From: Gorsachius magnificus
Lineage: Eukaryota > Chordata > Aves > Pelecaniformes > Ardeidae
NCBI GenBank assembly: GCA_034008185.1
Contig: CM067085.1
Span: 76,558,275 to 76,622,274 of the forward strand
DNA length: 64,000 nucleotides
Direction of reading: 5' to 3'
Shown here piece by piece: positions 35,374-48,690 of this stretch; the stretch's first letter is position 1, and each line of letters opens with the position of its first letter. A model generated the notes under the pieces. It ran no database searches. It was not told the origin of the DNA and saw only the letters and a program-made list of their open reading frames with translations. The position numbers and the translations under genes were made by a program.

Positions 35374-35780
35374 GTAAGTTAAAATTTTAAATGTCAAAAG
35401 TATGTTATTTCAGCAAAATCCTCAGGCTGGAAGGCACGTGCTCATATGAACTACGCGACATGAATTGTGCAGAAGGCATTGCCATTGCTGAGTATCGTCC
35501 TGTACTGGACAGCAAGGGTGGAGAACCATAAGCTTCTCCCTGTAAGCTGAAGTTTAAGCGCAGCCTAACTCCCAGCTGAAACAAAGAGCTTGTAAAAGCA
35601 GTAGAAATTTGTGGTTTAAACTTACACCGACATAAGGCTCATAGGTTTGAAATATTTTGTTGAACCCTTGCCTTAGTTCTAGTTCAACTCTGCAGTAGAC
35701 TACAGAAGGGAGTTCCACATGGTTATTGGGTACAGGAGGTGAGAGCCCCTGTACTTTCCTTAATGGTTAAGCATTCACTT

Positions 35781-35983
35781 GAGTTGAGAGCCTGTGGGAC
35801 CTGTGCCTTGAGTTGAGAGCCTGTGGGACCTGTGCCTTGAGTTGAGAGCCTGTGGGACCTGTGCCTTGAGTTGAGAGCCTGTGGGACCTGTGCCTTGAGT
35901 TGAGAGCCTGTGGGACCTGTGCCTTGAGTTGAGAGCCGGTGGGACCTGTGCCTTGAGTTGAGAGCCGGTGGGACCCGTACTGC
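35781..35983. repeat. 29-bp minisatellite, about seven copies
   Basis: Copies of a 29-base unit starting GAGTTGAGAGCCTGTGGGAC begin at 35781, 35810, 35839, 35868, 35897, 35926 and 35955. The first five are identical or nearly so. The last two carry CCGGTGGG instead of CCTGTGGG, and the last also has CCCGTAC, so variants are clustered at one end. As 29 is not a multiple of 3, both long minus-strand frames across it are artefacts. It lies about 400 bases after the candidate 53-bp exon. Confidence 0.96.
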
Positions 35984-38900
35984 CTGGCCACCTCTCGTAA
36001 CGCTGTACTGCCAAAGACCATAATCAGGATTTTGCAGGTGCAGTCTGGCACGTGGAATACAATGTCAAACATGCCTAGCTGCAAGTACTGTGGAAATGCT
36101 TGCGTGTCTTTAGATGTGAGATGTCTGTTACTATATCTTCACGTCTGAGGAGCAATTTCCACTGACGTGAATGGAAGCATTCAGAGAAACTAAGGTCACG
36201 ATGAAAAGTTGTGTCCTTTCAAGGAAGCTCCTTGATTTTGTTGAGATCAGAGATTAAATTCTGGTACCTTTGATACTAACTGAAGAAAATATCCTTATTG
36301 GGGGTGTTAATAAGGTGTTTAATCTCACCCGTATAAGCACCTGCATAAGTCTCTTTTTTCATATGTCACGAGCTTGTGTGATACTGTTGAAGTGGTTTGG
36401 GTGAATGATCTCGCAGAAGTGTATTTGTCTGATGCTGTCCTCGCATCTGCAGACTTGATGGCGTTTGTTTTACTGTGGTGAGACTGTGACATATGCTCTC
36501 CTGTCCACTGCGTGCTCATGACACCATCGCTGAGATAAATTTATCGTAACTTCCCTTGCAAAACTAGTGCATGCGGGGGATGTTCTCCATCAGACCTGGA
36601 TTTTATCTACAAGTTGAAAAGAATAAAAATATAATGCTTAAAAGCGCTGTTTGCCTTCTCAAAGGGCTGCAGGAAGCCTCTTTGTAGAAATTGTAAATCT
36701 TTTCAAACAGCTTTTTAAAGGCTTTGTGTGTGTGTGTGAGGACTTTGTCCTCTGCTTCCTTTATGTAAAAAGCAGGCTGTGTAAAACAGTAAAAAAAAAT
36801 GCTTTAAAAGTTTTACTGCCATATATTTCTTTGCCTAGGAGCACGGACGACTTTATAATATACTTTTTGTTTTGTTCCTTTATCTTTCACAATACGTTCC
36901 CTGGTTCCTTGGGCCCTGGCAGAGGGAGCTGGATGTTCTGGAGCTGCGTCCTGGTGGCGCTGGGTCAGCTGGTTAATGGCGTGAGATGGGGAAGCCAGGC
37001 TGGCGGGCTCTCATACCTGTTTTGCATTTATATGAGCCATTGTTCTGGGTGGTTCAAAGAAGAGCCCCAGCTGAAAAATCCCTGCTTGCAAAGCATTCAA
37101 ACAGCTTTAAACAAGCACTTGGCTGGTTTTCAGGCTGTCTCCTGCTGCAATTTGTGTCCTTCAGGGAGGGGGGAAGGTTCTTCTCTACAATTATAGCTGT
37201 CATTTTGCAGCAACGCAGGGATAACTATGGGGGGGAAATCCTTTCCGCAGAATATGTATAAAAGCAAAATATATTTTGAAACAGATAGGTGTAGATGCTT
37301 CTTTTTTTTTTTTTTTTCTGAATTCTCTGTAGAAATACCAACACGGTTTGGAAAATTCTATGTGAAATTCGAATAATGTAATGTGTATTCATACAGCGTT
37401 TCCTAATTGATCCCTGCCAAATTATACTGTGCAATTACAGGTTTATTCATTCTAGAATGAAACTTCAGAATTGCTAATCCACCAGTCTCACATTACAAAC
37501 TGGTAATATATTTTCTTTATGTTATGATTACATATTTCAGATTACACATGACAAATATTTTGCAAGGACAGCATGACTTCCAATTATCCACAACCCTGAA
37601 CAGATGAAGGAGTTGTAGGCTGTTAAAAGCCATGTAATGAAGAGCTTTTGGCAGGGAAAATGAAATTTTTTGGAATATAAAACATATCACTGATTAAAAG
37701 ATTGTATGCACTATATCTAAAAGTTGAGAGTGGTTTATAGTGGTAAATACTTCCACTGGTTCAGGAATGGACCTAGCTGTAAAGCTGGGGGCTTTCTGCC
37801 TGTCTTGGGGCACTTTGCTTGTCAGGGAGCAGTAATGGTATCAAAAGGGAATTCCCCCCCGCCGCCTCAGGATGTAAGAAGCAGCTTTGACGTAGCTTCT
37901 GTTGCTTTTCTGTGATCATCAGTACAAAGGATTTCTTTTCTGATCAGCTACCATTTCTCAACCGTTTGTGGGCTGCAGTTGCTTAACCTTGCCATGAGGT
38001 CTTACCCCACTTCCTTGTAGTTGTAAAAAAAATCATGGAGGGAAAGTCTTTCCGCAGTAGCAGTGGATGGCAACTAAATCTTCTGGGTTGAGTACCTGTC
38101 CTACTACCTATGGTCACGGTCAATGGGGGAGGAAGAGCGCCCTCCTTCAAGGCATGGCTCGGAGCACTTAGATTTCTGTTTGAAATGATCTTTGGGGAAG
38201 GCAATGTCCCTCGTTATGGCAGAATTAATTAGGGTTACTAATCTCCTAATCTAGTAACATCAATACTGTCTGATAGCTTGCAGAAATCATTTTAAAAGCA
38301 GAGAAAATTTAAGGGTGAGAGAAGTAATTTGTCAAGCAGAAATTAGGCTTGTAGTTGAAGTGACAGGAACACCTCGGCCTTTGTGCGAAAAATGCGATTG
38401 AATTTGCTGTTTCCTCAATTCATCTTCATGTCACCAGTGCTATACGTGTTTTATTAGACACAACGGGCATCACTTTATTAATCTTCAGCATATAGTGTAT
38501 ATATGAAATGTCCTAGGAAAGAGAATGATTGGGCGTGATTTGAGGTGTTGTGGGGAGTGAAGCTGAACAGCATGGGGGGGATCACGGATGTAGCAGGTAT
38601 AAGAACTTCAGCAAGACCATCTTGTATTTCCATAGGAACTTTAAAAGAGTGAAAAAGTCAGCGTAAGATGAAGTACGGAAAGATATTCGTGTCTGTTACC
38701 TTTTTTGTTTTTTAACTGTGTTCTGCAAGCACGTGTTCGTGCTGTCCTGGGAATTTGGGTGAGCTCTTTTAAGCGATTGCCGCCACACAGGTGGAAAGTT
38801 TTGTCCCTGAGTTGAGATGTGATGGCTTCGTACGTGGTCTTAGTCTGTTGCAAATGCCAGGCATCTTTGTCTTCGTAGTAGTAACTTCTAAAGAGAAGCA

Positions 38901-40314
38901 AGCTGGTTTGCTTGGTGTGTCGTGGATGGCCCAATAGCTGTTGAGATATCTCGAAGGGAAGAGAAGGGAATGGCAGTGGAAGTGTGAATGTAATGTTGTT
39001 ATAATCACTAATCTCCCTAGGATAATCAGATGAGAGAAAAGATAAGGTACATACAGAGAACAATACTTGGAGGAAACAGTTCATCCCAGCGTGCCATTTT
39101 ATTCATGCTAGTGGGTACAGTCACCACCAAAGCTACAGTTTTCATAGATGAATGTGTTGGCTCACAAACCAACTGAAAACAGAGCAAAAATGAGTTTCCT
39201 GCCTGTACATTTCCAGACTTGTGTCCAAAAAGCCTTGCAGCAAGATGCAGCTTTATGGTCAGTTTGTACATACGTGTATTTGGTCCACAGAGTTTAAAAT
39301 CAGTATCATGCTGGCTACTGCCTGCCCCCAAGGGTACAGTGGAAGAGCAGATAACTGCGTTTTAATTAATGGCATCAGAGTTGTGTTGATGCAATTTACT
39401 ACAACGGTGTAGTCCGAGACTTATAATATTCACTGCGAAGCTGTTTTGCATTATTTAGGAATATCAGGATGCTTACATAATACAAATGAAATTTCAAAGG
39501 AATTAGTCTCAGTGCAGGCTTTTACAAAGTACTGTGGCTCTGAGTTATTTGGAGAATATTTATATATTTACGTATTTGTAAAATATGTGTCTTTATTATA
39601 TTTTAAGCTTTATTTGATCCTTTACCGCGTGATCTTCTCCATTTGTCGTCTTCTTCCCCTGCTTCCTTGGAAGCTGTTGAATTCAGAACAGAAGCATTAA
39701 TTGGAGGCAACCCAAAGGTGGAGCTTATATTCTAAGGGCATGACTTTATTTGATCTTGAAAGGAATCACACTATATTCTCAGGTCATAGGAGGTCAGGAT
39801 TTCCTAGCTCTGAGCTTCTCAAATACGGTTTGGAGAACAAACAGAGCAGTAGGATCCCTATAATAAACTTAATACTCTTTAATATTTTATCAAACACATT
39901 TTTTCATCTCAGTTTTTGACCTAGCAAGAAACAGTTTATTTTAGAGTTCATTACACAAGTTTGGGGAAACAGAAGAGACCTTATCTTTCTGGAGTACGGT
40001 TAAGAGTTGGATATGGTGTTTCATTGAGAGGATGTTGTCGTAGCTCACGTAAAGGAATGTGAAATGCTGGCTGGGTAGGCCTTTGGGAGAGGAAGCTGGT
40101 GACAAGTAGTGTTCCTCGGGGATCCATTTTGGGATCAGTGTTCTAGAGAGGCACCTCCTAACTTTGTGTAAAACATCAGTCTGTGTATTTTCAGGCCACC
40201 TAGCAAGGAGGCGCGTCAGGTCAGGTGTTGCTTTCTGTCTTGAACCGGCAGGACACGCTGATCTTACCTGCTTAGAGTAAGCAATCTTTCATTTCTAACT
40301 GCGTTGTGGATGGA
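35984..40314. other. Unannotated non-coding DNA (about 4.3 kb)
   Basis: It contains the longest open frame away from repeats and GC-rich tracts (36651-37196, 181 codons), judged non-coding: the translation mixes Cys/Phe-rich and low-complexity stretches with no domain. At about 40085-40150 a short block reads like a degraded CR1 reverse-transcriptase SVPRGSILG motif, too short to annotate firmly. The rest is AT-rich. Confidence 0.5.
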
Positions 40315-40330
40315 GGGGGGGGGGGGGGGG
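40315..40330. repeat. Poly-G homopolymer (16 bases)
   Basis: Uninterrupted run of 16 G on the plus strand, with potential for G-quadruplex formation and length error. Confidence 0.95.
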
Positions 40331-41042
40331 CAAAAATAATGTGGCTTATTGGTGTAAAACAGTGAGTTAATAAAGTTCAGTGGTCAATGCGACAATAGTT
40401 TATAAGATTTGATGGCAAGGTACTCTTAGTATTTACTGCACAGAGGACAGGGTGAGACAAAGCTGTAAGGGAGACCCTCCTGTTGGGTCATGAGGTTCGG
40501 AAAAGATCCCCTGGCTTTCTAAACTCCTTCCTCAGAGAGGAGCCGAGGTGTGGCTGGATCCAATCCTAGTCCAGACTTGGTCAACGGTTTATGTCTAAAG
40601 GATCATATATGTGCAATCCATCCTTTATGGCACTTAGCCAAGGTGTCAGAGTGAGCATGCTGTGAGCCGCTTACCGAGGATCTGTTGGGGTAAGGAACGT
40701 CTCAGCCTCGAGGAGTGACCCTGAGAGGTGTCCCTGCTCCCGGGGAGATCCTGGCATGCGGCCGCTGCCGTGCGGGAGAGCTCCAAGGGCTCTGGGGCTG
40801 CTCCCTACTGATGGGGGTCAGATAATTGGCTCATGGGTATATTTGCATCCTGACCACTGTGCTCAGGTGGGCACATTCCACAGTAGCCCTTGGCTATGGT
40901 ATTGTTATCTGTCTCCCCCACACCCTGTGGATGCATCCCTCAGGACCAGACACATCCATCACCACTGCCACGGGTGGTTATCCCTGGAAAGAGGTCAAGG
41001 AAGAGGAGTTGGAGGGGAGGGGGGAGCACACCACCACAAACT
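40331..41042. mobile_element. Possible old interspersed repeat, perhaps an LTR remnant
   Basis: Non-coding sequence of intermediate GC content whose texture (TTAATAAAGTTCAGTGG, a GATCCCCTGGCTTTC block, a TAGTCCAGACTTGGTCAACG block, and a long C/A-rich end before a T-rich tract) resembles LTR-derived repeats in bird genomes. No terminal TG/CA pair with target duplication was found and no coding part is present. The call is by impression only; single-copy DNA is not excluded. Confidence 0.27.
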
Positions 41043-41049
41043 GGCAGCT

Positions 41050-41079
41050 TTTTTTTTTTTGGTTTTTTTTTTTTTTTGT
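41050..41079. repeat. T-rich tract
   Basis: T11, GG, then T15 on the plus strand. Simple sequence next to the possible repeat block. Confidence 0.9.
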
Positions 41080-41692
41080 TGCAGAGCAGCAGTTTCACAT
41101 TAGGCTGTAACAGGTACCTTTTCGCTGTCCTTTGTATTGTACCATATCACAGTGGGATTCTTTATCGCTTGGTCTTTTCTCCTCCTCATTTCTCTTTTAC
41201 TTTTGTATTACGTCTTTCTGTATCTTTTCTGTCTTTCTTTTCTCCTTCCCATTGCTCTTAATCCTTGTAGAATTCATCTTTGAATTCATCTTTGTTTGCT
41301 CTGTGGACAAGACGTAGAGGGCTGTTCTTGCAGAGCTTGGACCAGTACCGCTGAAGATGATGGAGATGTTTTCATTGAATTCTGTGAGCACAATTCAAAA
41401 TCGAAACTGTGACAGTACAAAGGGATGTACAAAGGGATGATACCGTCGGGTCTTACCTGTACCTCATTCCTGGTATCTACTGGATGAAATCTCAGTCTCT
41501 CGAGGCGCTATTTTGTAGGCAGTTATGAACAGTGTCACTGCTGGCAGGCGAGCTGGAATGGCCAAACACGAGCAACTATGTGAGGGAGAGAAAACAGAGA
41601 GGCAGATTATGTGCACCTTTTAAACGCCCTCAGGCTCATAGTGCTTCATTTCTGTTCTTAGTCTCTCTTACACCAGTATGAAGGTAGGTAGT
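41080..41692. other. Unannotated non-coding DNA
   Basis: Pyrimidine-rich at first (41150-41290, including AATTCATCTTTG twice in a row near 41272), then mixed sequence. No gene or element recognised. Confidence 0.6.
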
Positions 41693-42080
41693 TCATAGAA
41701 TGATAGAATGTTTTGGGTGGGAAGGGACCCCTCGAGGTCACCCAGCCCAACCCCCCTGCAGGAGCAGGGACACCTTGAACCACATCAGGTTGCTCACAGC
41801 CCCGTCCAACCTGGCCTGGAATGTTCCCAGGGATGGGGCCTTCACCCCCTCTCTGGGCAACCCCTGCCAGGGTTTCACCACCCTCACTGGAAAGAATTTT
41901 TCCTTAGATCCAGTCTAAACCTCCCCTGCTTCAGTTTAAAGCCATCCCCCCTTGTCCTGTCCCAGCTGGCCCTACTAAAAAGCTTGTCCCCCCTTTTCCT
42001 CTGGGCCCCCTTGAAGCCCTGACCGGCCGCACTCAGCTCTGCCGGCAGCCTTCTCTTCTCCAGGCTGAACACCCCCAACT
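41693..42080 (-). mobile_element. CR1 LINE 3' end, 5'-truncated
   Basis: It opens on the plus strand with TCATAGAATGATAGAATG, the reversed CR1 octamer tail, and runs through the CCCAGCCCAACCCCCCTGCAGG block to CTCTTCTCCAGGCTGAAC near 42065. The last segment is the end of the ORF2 coding region (minus-strand FSLEKRRL). This is the longest of three copies of this subfamily in the window, about 390 bases. Confidence 0.95.
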
Positions 42081-45000
42081 AGTTGACAGAGAAGAATCCT
42101 GTACCTAAAAATAAATTTTCAAACAAAAAAAAAAAGTGACGTTTATGCCAAAGGTTATTTTCCTTATAATTTTTCCACGTGGTAAGAGATTAAGTTATGC
42201 TGAAAACCATTGGAAATCTTTGAATTTGCATTTTCAATTTGCAAATTTTGAACACAACCACTTTGGATTTTCTGCAAGTGGAAGTCAATGAAGTGGTGCT
42301 GATTTCCAAGGGGCCAGGAATATTTACACCAGGGGAAGTTTTGTGATAGGATCAGCATTTATATAACAGCTTCCGAATGTTTAGTTTACACTGAAGAAAA
42401 CCCATCAGCTTCGTCCTGTGTTCATAAAGAGTTCTGGTATAAATTGTCAACTGGTCTCAAAATCCAGTAATCATTTTATACAAAACATCTGATATTTTTT
42501 TAAAAGCTATAAATTAGCAAACAGTAGAATATCAGTTACTAAATGTAGGGCCTGAGATGCCCTGGAACAAATGTCCTTTCTGAAAACAGAGAAAGAAACA
42601 ACCCCTCTGCCATAAATACAGGTGTAATTATGGCTGATGAGTAATTTCTCAGCTTGGTTGATTATCAAATGTTGGTGGTTTTGTTAAGGAATTTCGCTGT
42701 TGTCACTTGCCTGTTTTCCCCTCTTTTTTTTTTCCCCCCCTTTTAAAAGGACCATAATGTTTGAGGCAATGAAGTAAACCACCTACAGCTAATATAGATA
42801 ATGTTCAGAAGTTAATCACAAAATGAGAGGGAACTGGCTCAGAAAATGGAGGCAAAATCTCTCCTTGTATCGGAGAAGAGCTGGCTGCGGTCACAGATCA
42901 CAGATATATAGGGCAAAACAGAGTATTTAATTCAGAAAGGAAAAAAAAAAAGGTTGGTTGAAAGAAATCTGTTTGAGTCCAAATCTGGAAAAGTATTTTT
43001 GCCATTTATCTTTCAGAGGATTTCTCCTTTGTGCCCTTCCCCTTGTACCATGCTACTCTGGCAGCCCAGAACGTACTTGAAATGCCTTCCCTCACTGCCT
43101 AAACTGATAGCTTTTATTTCAGGACTTGGCTTATTATTATTTGATCCTATAACCCCTTAAGGCCAGCATTAACAGTTGGTGTCAGGAAATCCCAATTCCC
43201 AGTGCCGAGGGGTTAATTGCTTTTTACCGTTTGATCTTTTCATACCCACTTTATATGCTACCTGGCCCTTTCACCATCCATAGGAGGCTGGCATACTTTT
43301 CTTTGCTGGCCTACTTCCCAAATCTCCCCATAGCTTTCCCCACTGCTGCCTTGCCAATTTTACATTACATATTTTTCAACCAAAAAATTGCGGTTGACCC
43401 GATTTTTATTTTTTTTTTCCTTTTTTTCTTTTTTTTCCCCCTTCTTATGCTTTCCAATTTTCTTGGCAGAAAAGATGCAGTGCCCTGTCATTGTATTTCT
43501 AGGAACTGAAATAGATATGATGGACACATGATATCTTAAAAAAAAAAAAAAAGTTGAATATGTATAGAGCTATGAAATTGGATGCGTTAAATTCAAATAG
43601 CTTTGTTGCATAACAGTAGCGTTTATGTCTTTTTAAACAAGAGAGCTAAAGTGCATGGGGCATGGGCAGGAAGCCCTCAAAACTAAATCAGGGTATCTCA
43701 GATTTTATTGCCCAATTAAGTAGTCGTATCTCCAAGCAAAACAGCTGATCAGATTTCTTGGAAATATTTGCCTTGGCAAGGTTTACCCTACATGCACTGA
43801 AAATTTTGGTTTGTCACCAGGTTACAAGCATAATACATCAATTTCTTCATTTAAAATAGAAATTTTATTTCTATTTCCTTCATATTCCACAAAGCTGGCA
43901 ATCCAGCTGATACTCGGCCATAGGGTGCTCTTTGAAATCTCTGCAGCTACTGGTAGGCAATTAAAATTCTGTGACATACTTCAGTTTCCTTAAGAAAGTG
44001 TCAAAATAGTCAAAATAACTGAGAAAATAAAAACACTATTTCATAGATTTTAATGGTTACAATTCTGAGAAATACTTATCTCCTGGATTTTTAGTGCCTT
44101 TGAAACTTTAATGTGCTGCTCCAACTTTCAGATTTTGTAAATAACTATGTCATCTAGTAAAGTAAAACAAGGTAAATAGGGAGGAAACTTGAATAGTTTA
44201 TCTGAGGGAAATGGTCAATACCAGGTCTTCAGTATAAAAAAGTGGGTTAGATGGGGAAAAAAAAGTTCTACCAGCACTAGAAGTTCCAGCCTATCTGTGT
44301 CTGACAGTAAATTGGGCTCAGTTTTCAATTTTTCCTCCAGTTTGTGATTTTATTAAATTTCTTCCATGAGGATTATCTGGTCTGACAGAATGGGAACTCG
44401 CGCATCAAGATTTTTCTGCCAGCGGGGTGCTTGGGTCTCGTCACCAGTCTTTCAGGCTACCTCTTTTTCACAACAGCAGTAGATATTTGATTCTCCTGAA
44501 AACCCAGCTCATATCCAGGTTTGATAAAAATGCATTGCTAAGTTAGAAAATGATTTTTTAGGAGGAAGTGAGAGGCAGAGCAAGAAGCATGCAAAAACCT
44601 GGTGCGTTCACGTGAGATTTATTGACTTCAGAAAATAAGAGCAAAGGTCTGGCTTTTGTGGATCGTGTGTTTAAAAGCTCAGCTGTATTGTGCTGGTTCT
44701 TTGAAACATCCTCGGTAAGACTGTGCAAGGCTTTCAAAATGTAACTTGAAGCAAAATTTACATGCTCCTGAATTTTAGTATGAAGATAAAAAACCGGTAA
44801 AGATCATTTGAAAATCCACATGGGAGTTAGGAACTTCACAGACCTATCTGCTGGTGAATTTTGCCTATTTTGAGTCCGTTTATCCCCTCCTCAGCTACAA
44901 TTTGCTTCCTCTGCAGGGAAAGGAGCTGATGCTTCATCGCCTTAGAGGGGGCCGTTGTTTTCATCTGGGCACTTGCCTGTAGGAGGCCACGAGGACAGCG

Positions 45001-45474
45001 CCTCTTCTCAGCGACGCGGTTGCCTGTCCTGCCCTCGGCATTGACCCTTTTCCATCTCCTGTGCAGTGGTTGGAGAATGTGGATTCTCCTTCAGGTGCTG
45101 CTGTGCTCCGTCCTTCTCTGGGACTGAGCGGTGCCTTAAGGAGCCTACGGCCCTCGGAGGGAGCTAGGAATCTCATTAAGCTTGCACGCAGCCTGCAGCT
45201 CTTTCTCTCGTTAACAGACGAAAGGCTCGGTACAGTAGGGTCCTGCCCATTTTGGCTGCTTCACAGCATGAACCTGCAGGAAGATGGGGCAACGTGGGGT
45301 GGCCCGGCCCTGCTGACCGTTGTTTTATACTGCCTCTCAGGGTGTTGCATGAGCAAAGTCAGCACGGGCTCCTCCCCAAGGTGAACGTGAGAGTGATAGA
45401 GGTTAAGTAGAGCTTTTCATGATTACTTATGCATTTCTAAAAAAAGAAAGGAGGAGTCATGAAAATAAGGTAGG
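42081..45474. other. Unannotated AT-rich non-coding DNA (about 3.4 kb)
   Basis: No gene or clear transposon. T-rich tracts occur at 42724-42745 and 43409-43441, and an A15 run near 43538. A GC-richer patch at 44930-45370 keeps about 107 codons open on the plus strand without other coding signs. Confidence 0.55.
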
Positions 45475-45831
45475 GAAGGCTGAGAGGGGATCTCATCACC
45501 ACATACAAATGTCTCAAGGGTGGGGGTCACGAGGACGGAGCCAGACTCTTCCCAGTGGTGCCCAGCGCCAGGCCAAGGGGCCATGGGCACAAACTGAAGC
45601 ACAAGAGGTTCCAGTTGAACGTGAGGAAGAACTTGTTGACTGTGAGGGTGCCCGAGCCCTGGCCCAGGCTGCCCAGGGGGGCTGTGGAGTCTCCTTCTCT
45701 GGAGATCTTCAACCCCCGCCTGGCCGCTGTCCTGTGCCCCCTGCTCTGGGTGAGCCTGCTTGGGCAGGGGGGTGGCACTGGGGGAGCTCCCGAGGGCCCT
45801 GCCAGCCCCGGCCATGCTGGGATTCTGTGAT
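45475..45831 (+). mobile_element. CR1 LINE 3' end, second subfamily, 5'-truncated
   Basis: Read on the plus strand, it starts in the end of ORF2 (a GGCTGAGAGGGGATCTCATC segment), passes the GAACTTGTTGACTGTGAGGG and CCCAGGCTGCCCAGGG blocks, and ends with GGGATTCTGTGAT at 45831, a single CR1 tail unit. It matches the copy at 54513-54920 closely but in the opposite orientation. Frames of 163 and 130 codons across it are CR1-derived and not host genes. Confidence 0.94.
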
Positions 45832-48690
45832 TTTTTTGGAAGCAGGCACCCTATGGCACTGTAAGATATATTTAGTATTTTCCATAGATTCTAATAGTGT
45901 CTGGAAGTAGCGCCTCCTTCAGCGTGAAAGCAGGAAAACACAAGCCCCATCTTAAAGCTGTTTCTGATGGCCAGCAGAAAAGAGAACCCCGTGAATTTGT
46001 TTATAAATAAAATATACAATTCCGACAATATAATCCCCCCCTTAAAAATGTTTTCCTCTTGGCTGCCTTAGTGGTGGGTCAAGAAGTGTGCTTCTGGTAC
46101 CTTCCTCATTCATTATCCAGCCTTTCATCTCGCTACACAAACCCGGCTGGCTCGATTTCCCTCAGGCACCTCTAAGTTTTGCTGTTAGAGACACACAGTT
46201 GCTGTTTCTCCAGATCCTTTGTGGATGTCTGTGTATTTCCTCCTCAAAATGCAAACTGAGAAGTACAGCTGGTAGACAATGTACAGGGAAAATAGAAATG
46301 TTTCATTTCAGCTTCTTGATGCAATATTTCCTATCTTTCACGTTGACCTAGCTCAACAAAATTGTTTATTAAATTTCTTTTCCAAAGGGCAAACTTAAGA
46401 CTTCATTTTCTAGAAATGATTATAAACTGGTCTGAAATGTTGCAGCAGAAGTTCTAGTGGAGAGCTTGTTTGGACTGACAAAGCCAAACCAGAGGGAGGA
46501 CAGCGGCGCGTTAGTTGTTTACCAGGCACGTCTTGCTCCGTCCCTGGGTTGTTGGCTTGGCGGCAGCGAGCTCTACCTTTTCAGAAAGCTGAATACAGGG
46601 AGGGATCTGTGAAGGCGTTGGGGAAGCTTTCTGAGAGTTCAGGGCATTATCAGAGGTGGATGCCCATCCCGCTGGGCTCCTGGCTCTTGGCTAGAGCAGA
46701 GCTGCGAATGGATTTTTGGTAAACTATCCTCTAAATAAAGGGCAGTAAGCCCGAGCCTCCGAGTGACCTACTTCTCTCATCTCTCTTGCCGTCATATGAG
46801 GTCAATGCAGAAAACCCTGCTGGGTTGAGGAGAAGGGTAGGTGAGGTGCAGGACTCTTTCACTGCATGTTTGATCTGCTGCCTACTTCCTCGGACCTTGA
46901 TAAAAGGATTTAGATTATCTGTTTATTTTTGCCATGGTAGCAGATTGCAAGTTCCACGATCAAGGTACCTTGCAAAATCTCTGAGTTCCTGTGTGCTAGC
47001 AAACCAAGGACAAGCCTGAGGGTTTCTGGGCTATCAACCTCTCTATCGCGAGCCGCGTTTACACTGCCAAGCTATTACCTGAAGTGTCTTGCAGCTACTC
47101 TGCTTTTAAACTGGACGGTGACCTTTTATTACTTTCATTCCCATGACCTCTTTGCCCCTCTTGTCCAATTGGAAGGACGTCATATCTGTCTGGCATCAAA
47201 TGGCTCAAGTTCTCGGGAGCTTGAGTAAATGTTACAAAATAAGAGCAGCTAATTAAAAATCTGTAGTGTTGACAGCTGTTTAATATATGCAGTATTTCCA
47301 AAACTTGATAGCAGACCACCTTACAGGAGCAAGGGTCTAAGTCAGACTGTTTAAATAAAGTAATAATGAAGTATAGTGAGATAGTTGTAAACTTGGCGCT
47401 GTTCCAAATGGAGTCATAAAGTGTGCTAATTGGTTCTGAGAATTGGAATGCAGTAAAAGTCAAATTTTACAACAGTGACTATTATACAGTGGAATTAACT
47501 TGGCTACTCTGGAGGTTTTAAATGTACCTAGCCATTAAGAGGCAAAGTCACCAGATTATAGGGATTTTACTTGACTAACAGAGAGATGGACGTGTCCCTT
47601 TTCATCGTTGAAGATTAAGATAACAAGAACAACTTAATTAACATACTTAGTTAAATGAGGGGAACGTACAATGCTATTTGTTTGAACAAATTAGTAGTAC
47701 CTGCAGGTTTCCTTAGGTAACATGTTGGAACATTACCAAAAATGTAAGTAATGATTTGAGTCGCTTGTTAATAGATCAAAATATATTTAATTAGTTCTAC
47801 CCTTTTTAAAAATTACGGACACCTTAATTTCATTAAATTCATTATGTTAATAAGAAGTATAGAGATTACTGCTTTGATAGTATTGAAACATCTATAATTT
47901 TTAGGATGATAAGATACAAGCAAAATCATTTGGCACCAAAGTAGTAATTCAGTGAAACGCATCGCCAATGTCACACCTATTTAATATATTTCTGTAAATT
48001 CTAAACTAAGAGGAACAATTAAAGGGTTTCTACTTCAGTGGCTACTTTTACTTGAGGCACTCCATTTTCTGTGGCAGCAACTTCTTGATCCATTCAAACC
48101 TTGTTTCTACTCCAGTTATTTCTTTAATGTTGCTGGGAACTGATACGGCCTTTTTTATTACGACGTGATGAAAATGTCACTGTTTATGTAATCCTCGCCG
48201 TATCTGTAAGACACTGATTATTGGAGTCTGAAAATGAACCGACAGGTCAGTTGGTCGTGGTTATGGCAATCTGCTGTAGCCGTCTTACCAACTTGGGCCA
48301 CTGCCGGCCCCGGCCGATGCCCTTTGGCCACCGGGAAATACAGGCTTGGAAGGAAAACACAAACCACCATTTAGTGGGCAGCAGTACTCGAAGTGGTAGG
48401 GAGGGAGCATTTGCTTGCTCCCCTGTTATTCTTTGAGTCTGTTCTAATCTGAACTAATTCTCTAACATGAATTTCAGTGTTAGCAGTTTAATTAAAGACA
48501 GCGATGTCCTGCCCAGTCCGCCCTGGTGGGCAGCTCGGCGGTGTGCCTTGGAACGGAACTCAGCTGGGCTTGACAAGAGCTGCTGCCCGTAGAGGTGTCT
48601 GCTGCTGATAACCTGTTGCTGAATGTGGAGGAGCTGCCAGGCACAGAGAAAATACATGGAGAAGGAAGGCAAGTAGTAGACACAAGCAAG
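45832..48690. other. Unannotated non-coding DNA (about 2.9 kb)
   Basis: Nothing recognisable as a gene, RNA or transposon. A stretch at 47500-48000 is very AT-rich. Confidence 0.58.

Noticed and set aside
35767..36084. 105-codon frame with repeated RHRSHRLSTQGTGPTGSQLK-like peptides
   Set aside because: Produced by the 29-bp minisatellite; the unit length is not a multiple of three and no coding evidence flanks it.
36651..37196. 181-codon open frame on the plus strand, the longest away from repeats and GC-rich tracts
   Set aside because: The translation has no domain or motif, is rich in Cys/Phe/Leu runs typical of chance frames in T-rich DNA, and has no convincing splice sites or promoter. 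In 64 kb of vertebrate DNA one such frame by chance is plausible.
45419..45910. 163-codon open frame
   Set aside because: Almost entirely CR1 3' sequence; equivalent frames recur in the other CR1 copy at 54359-54951.
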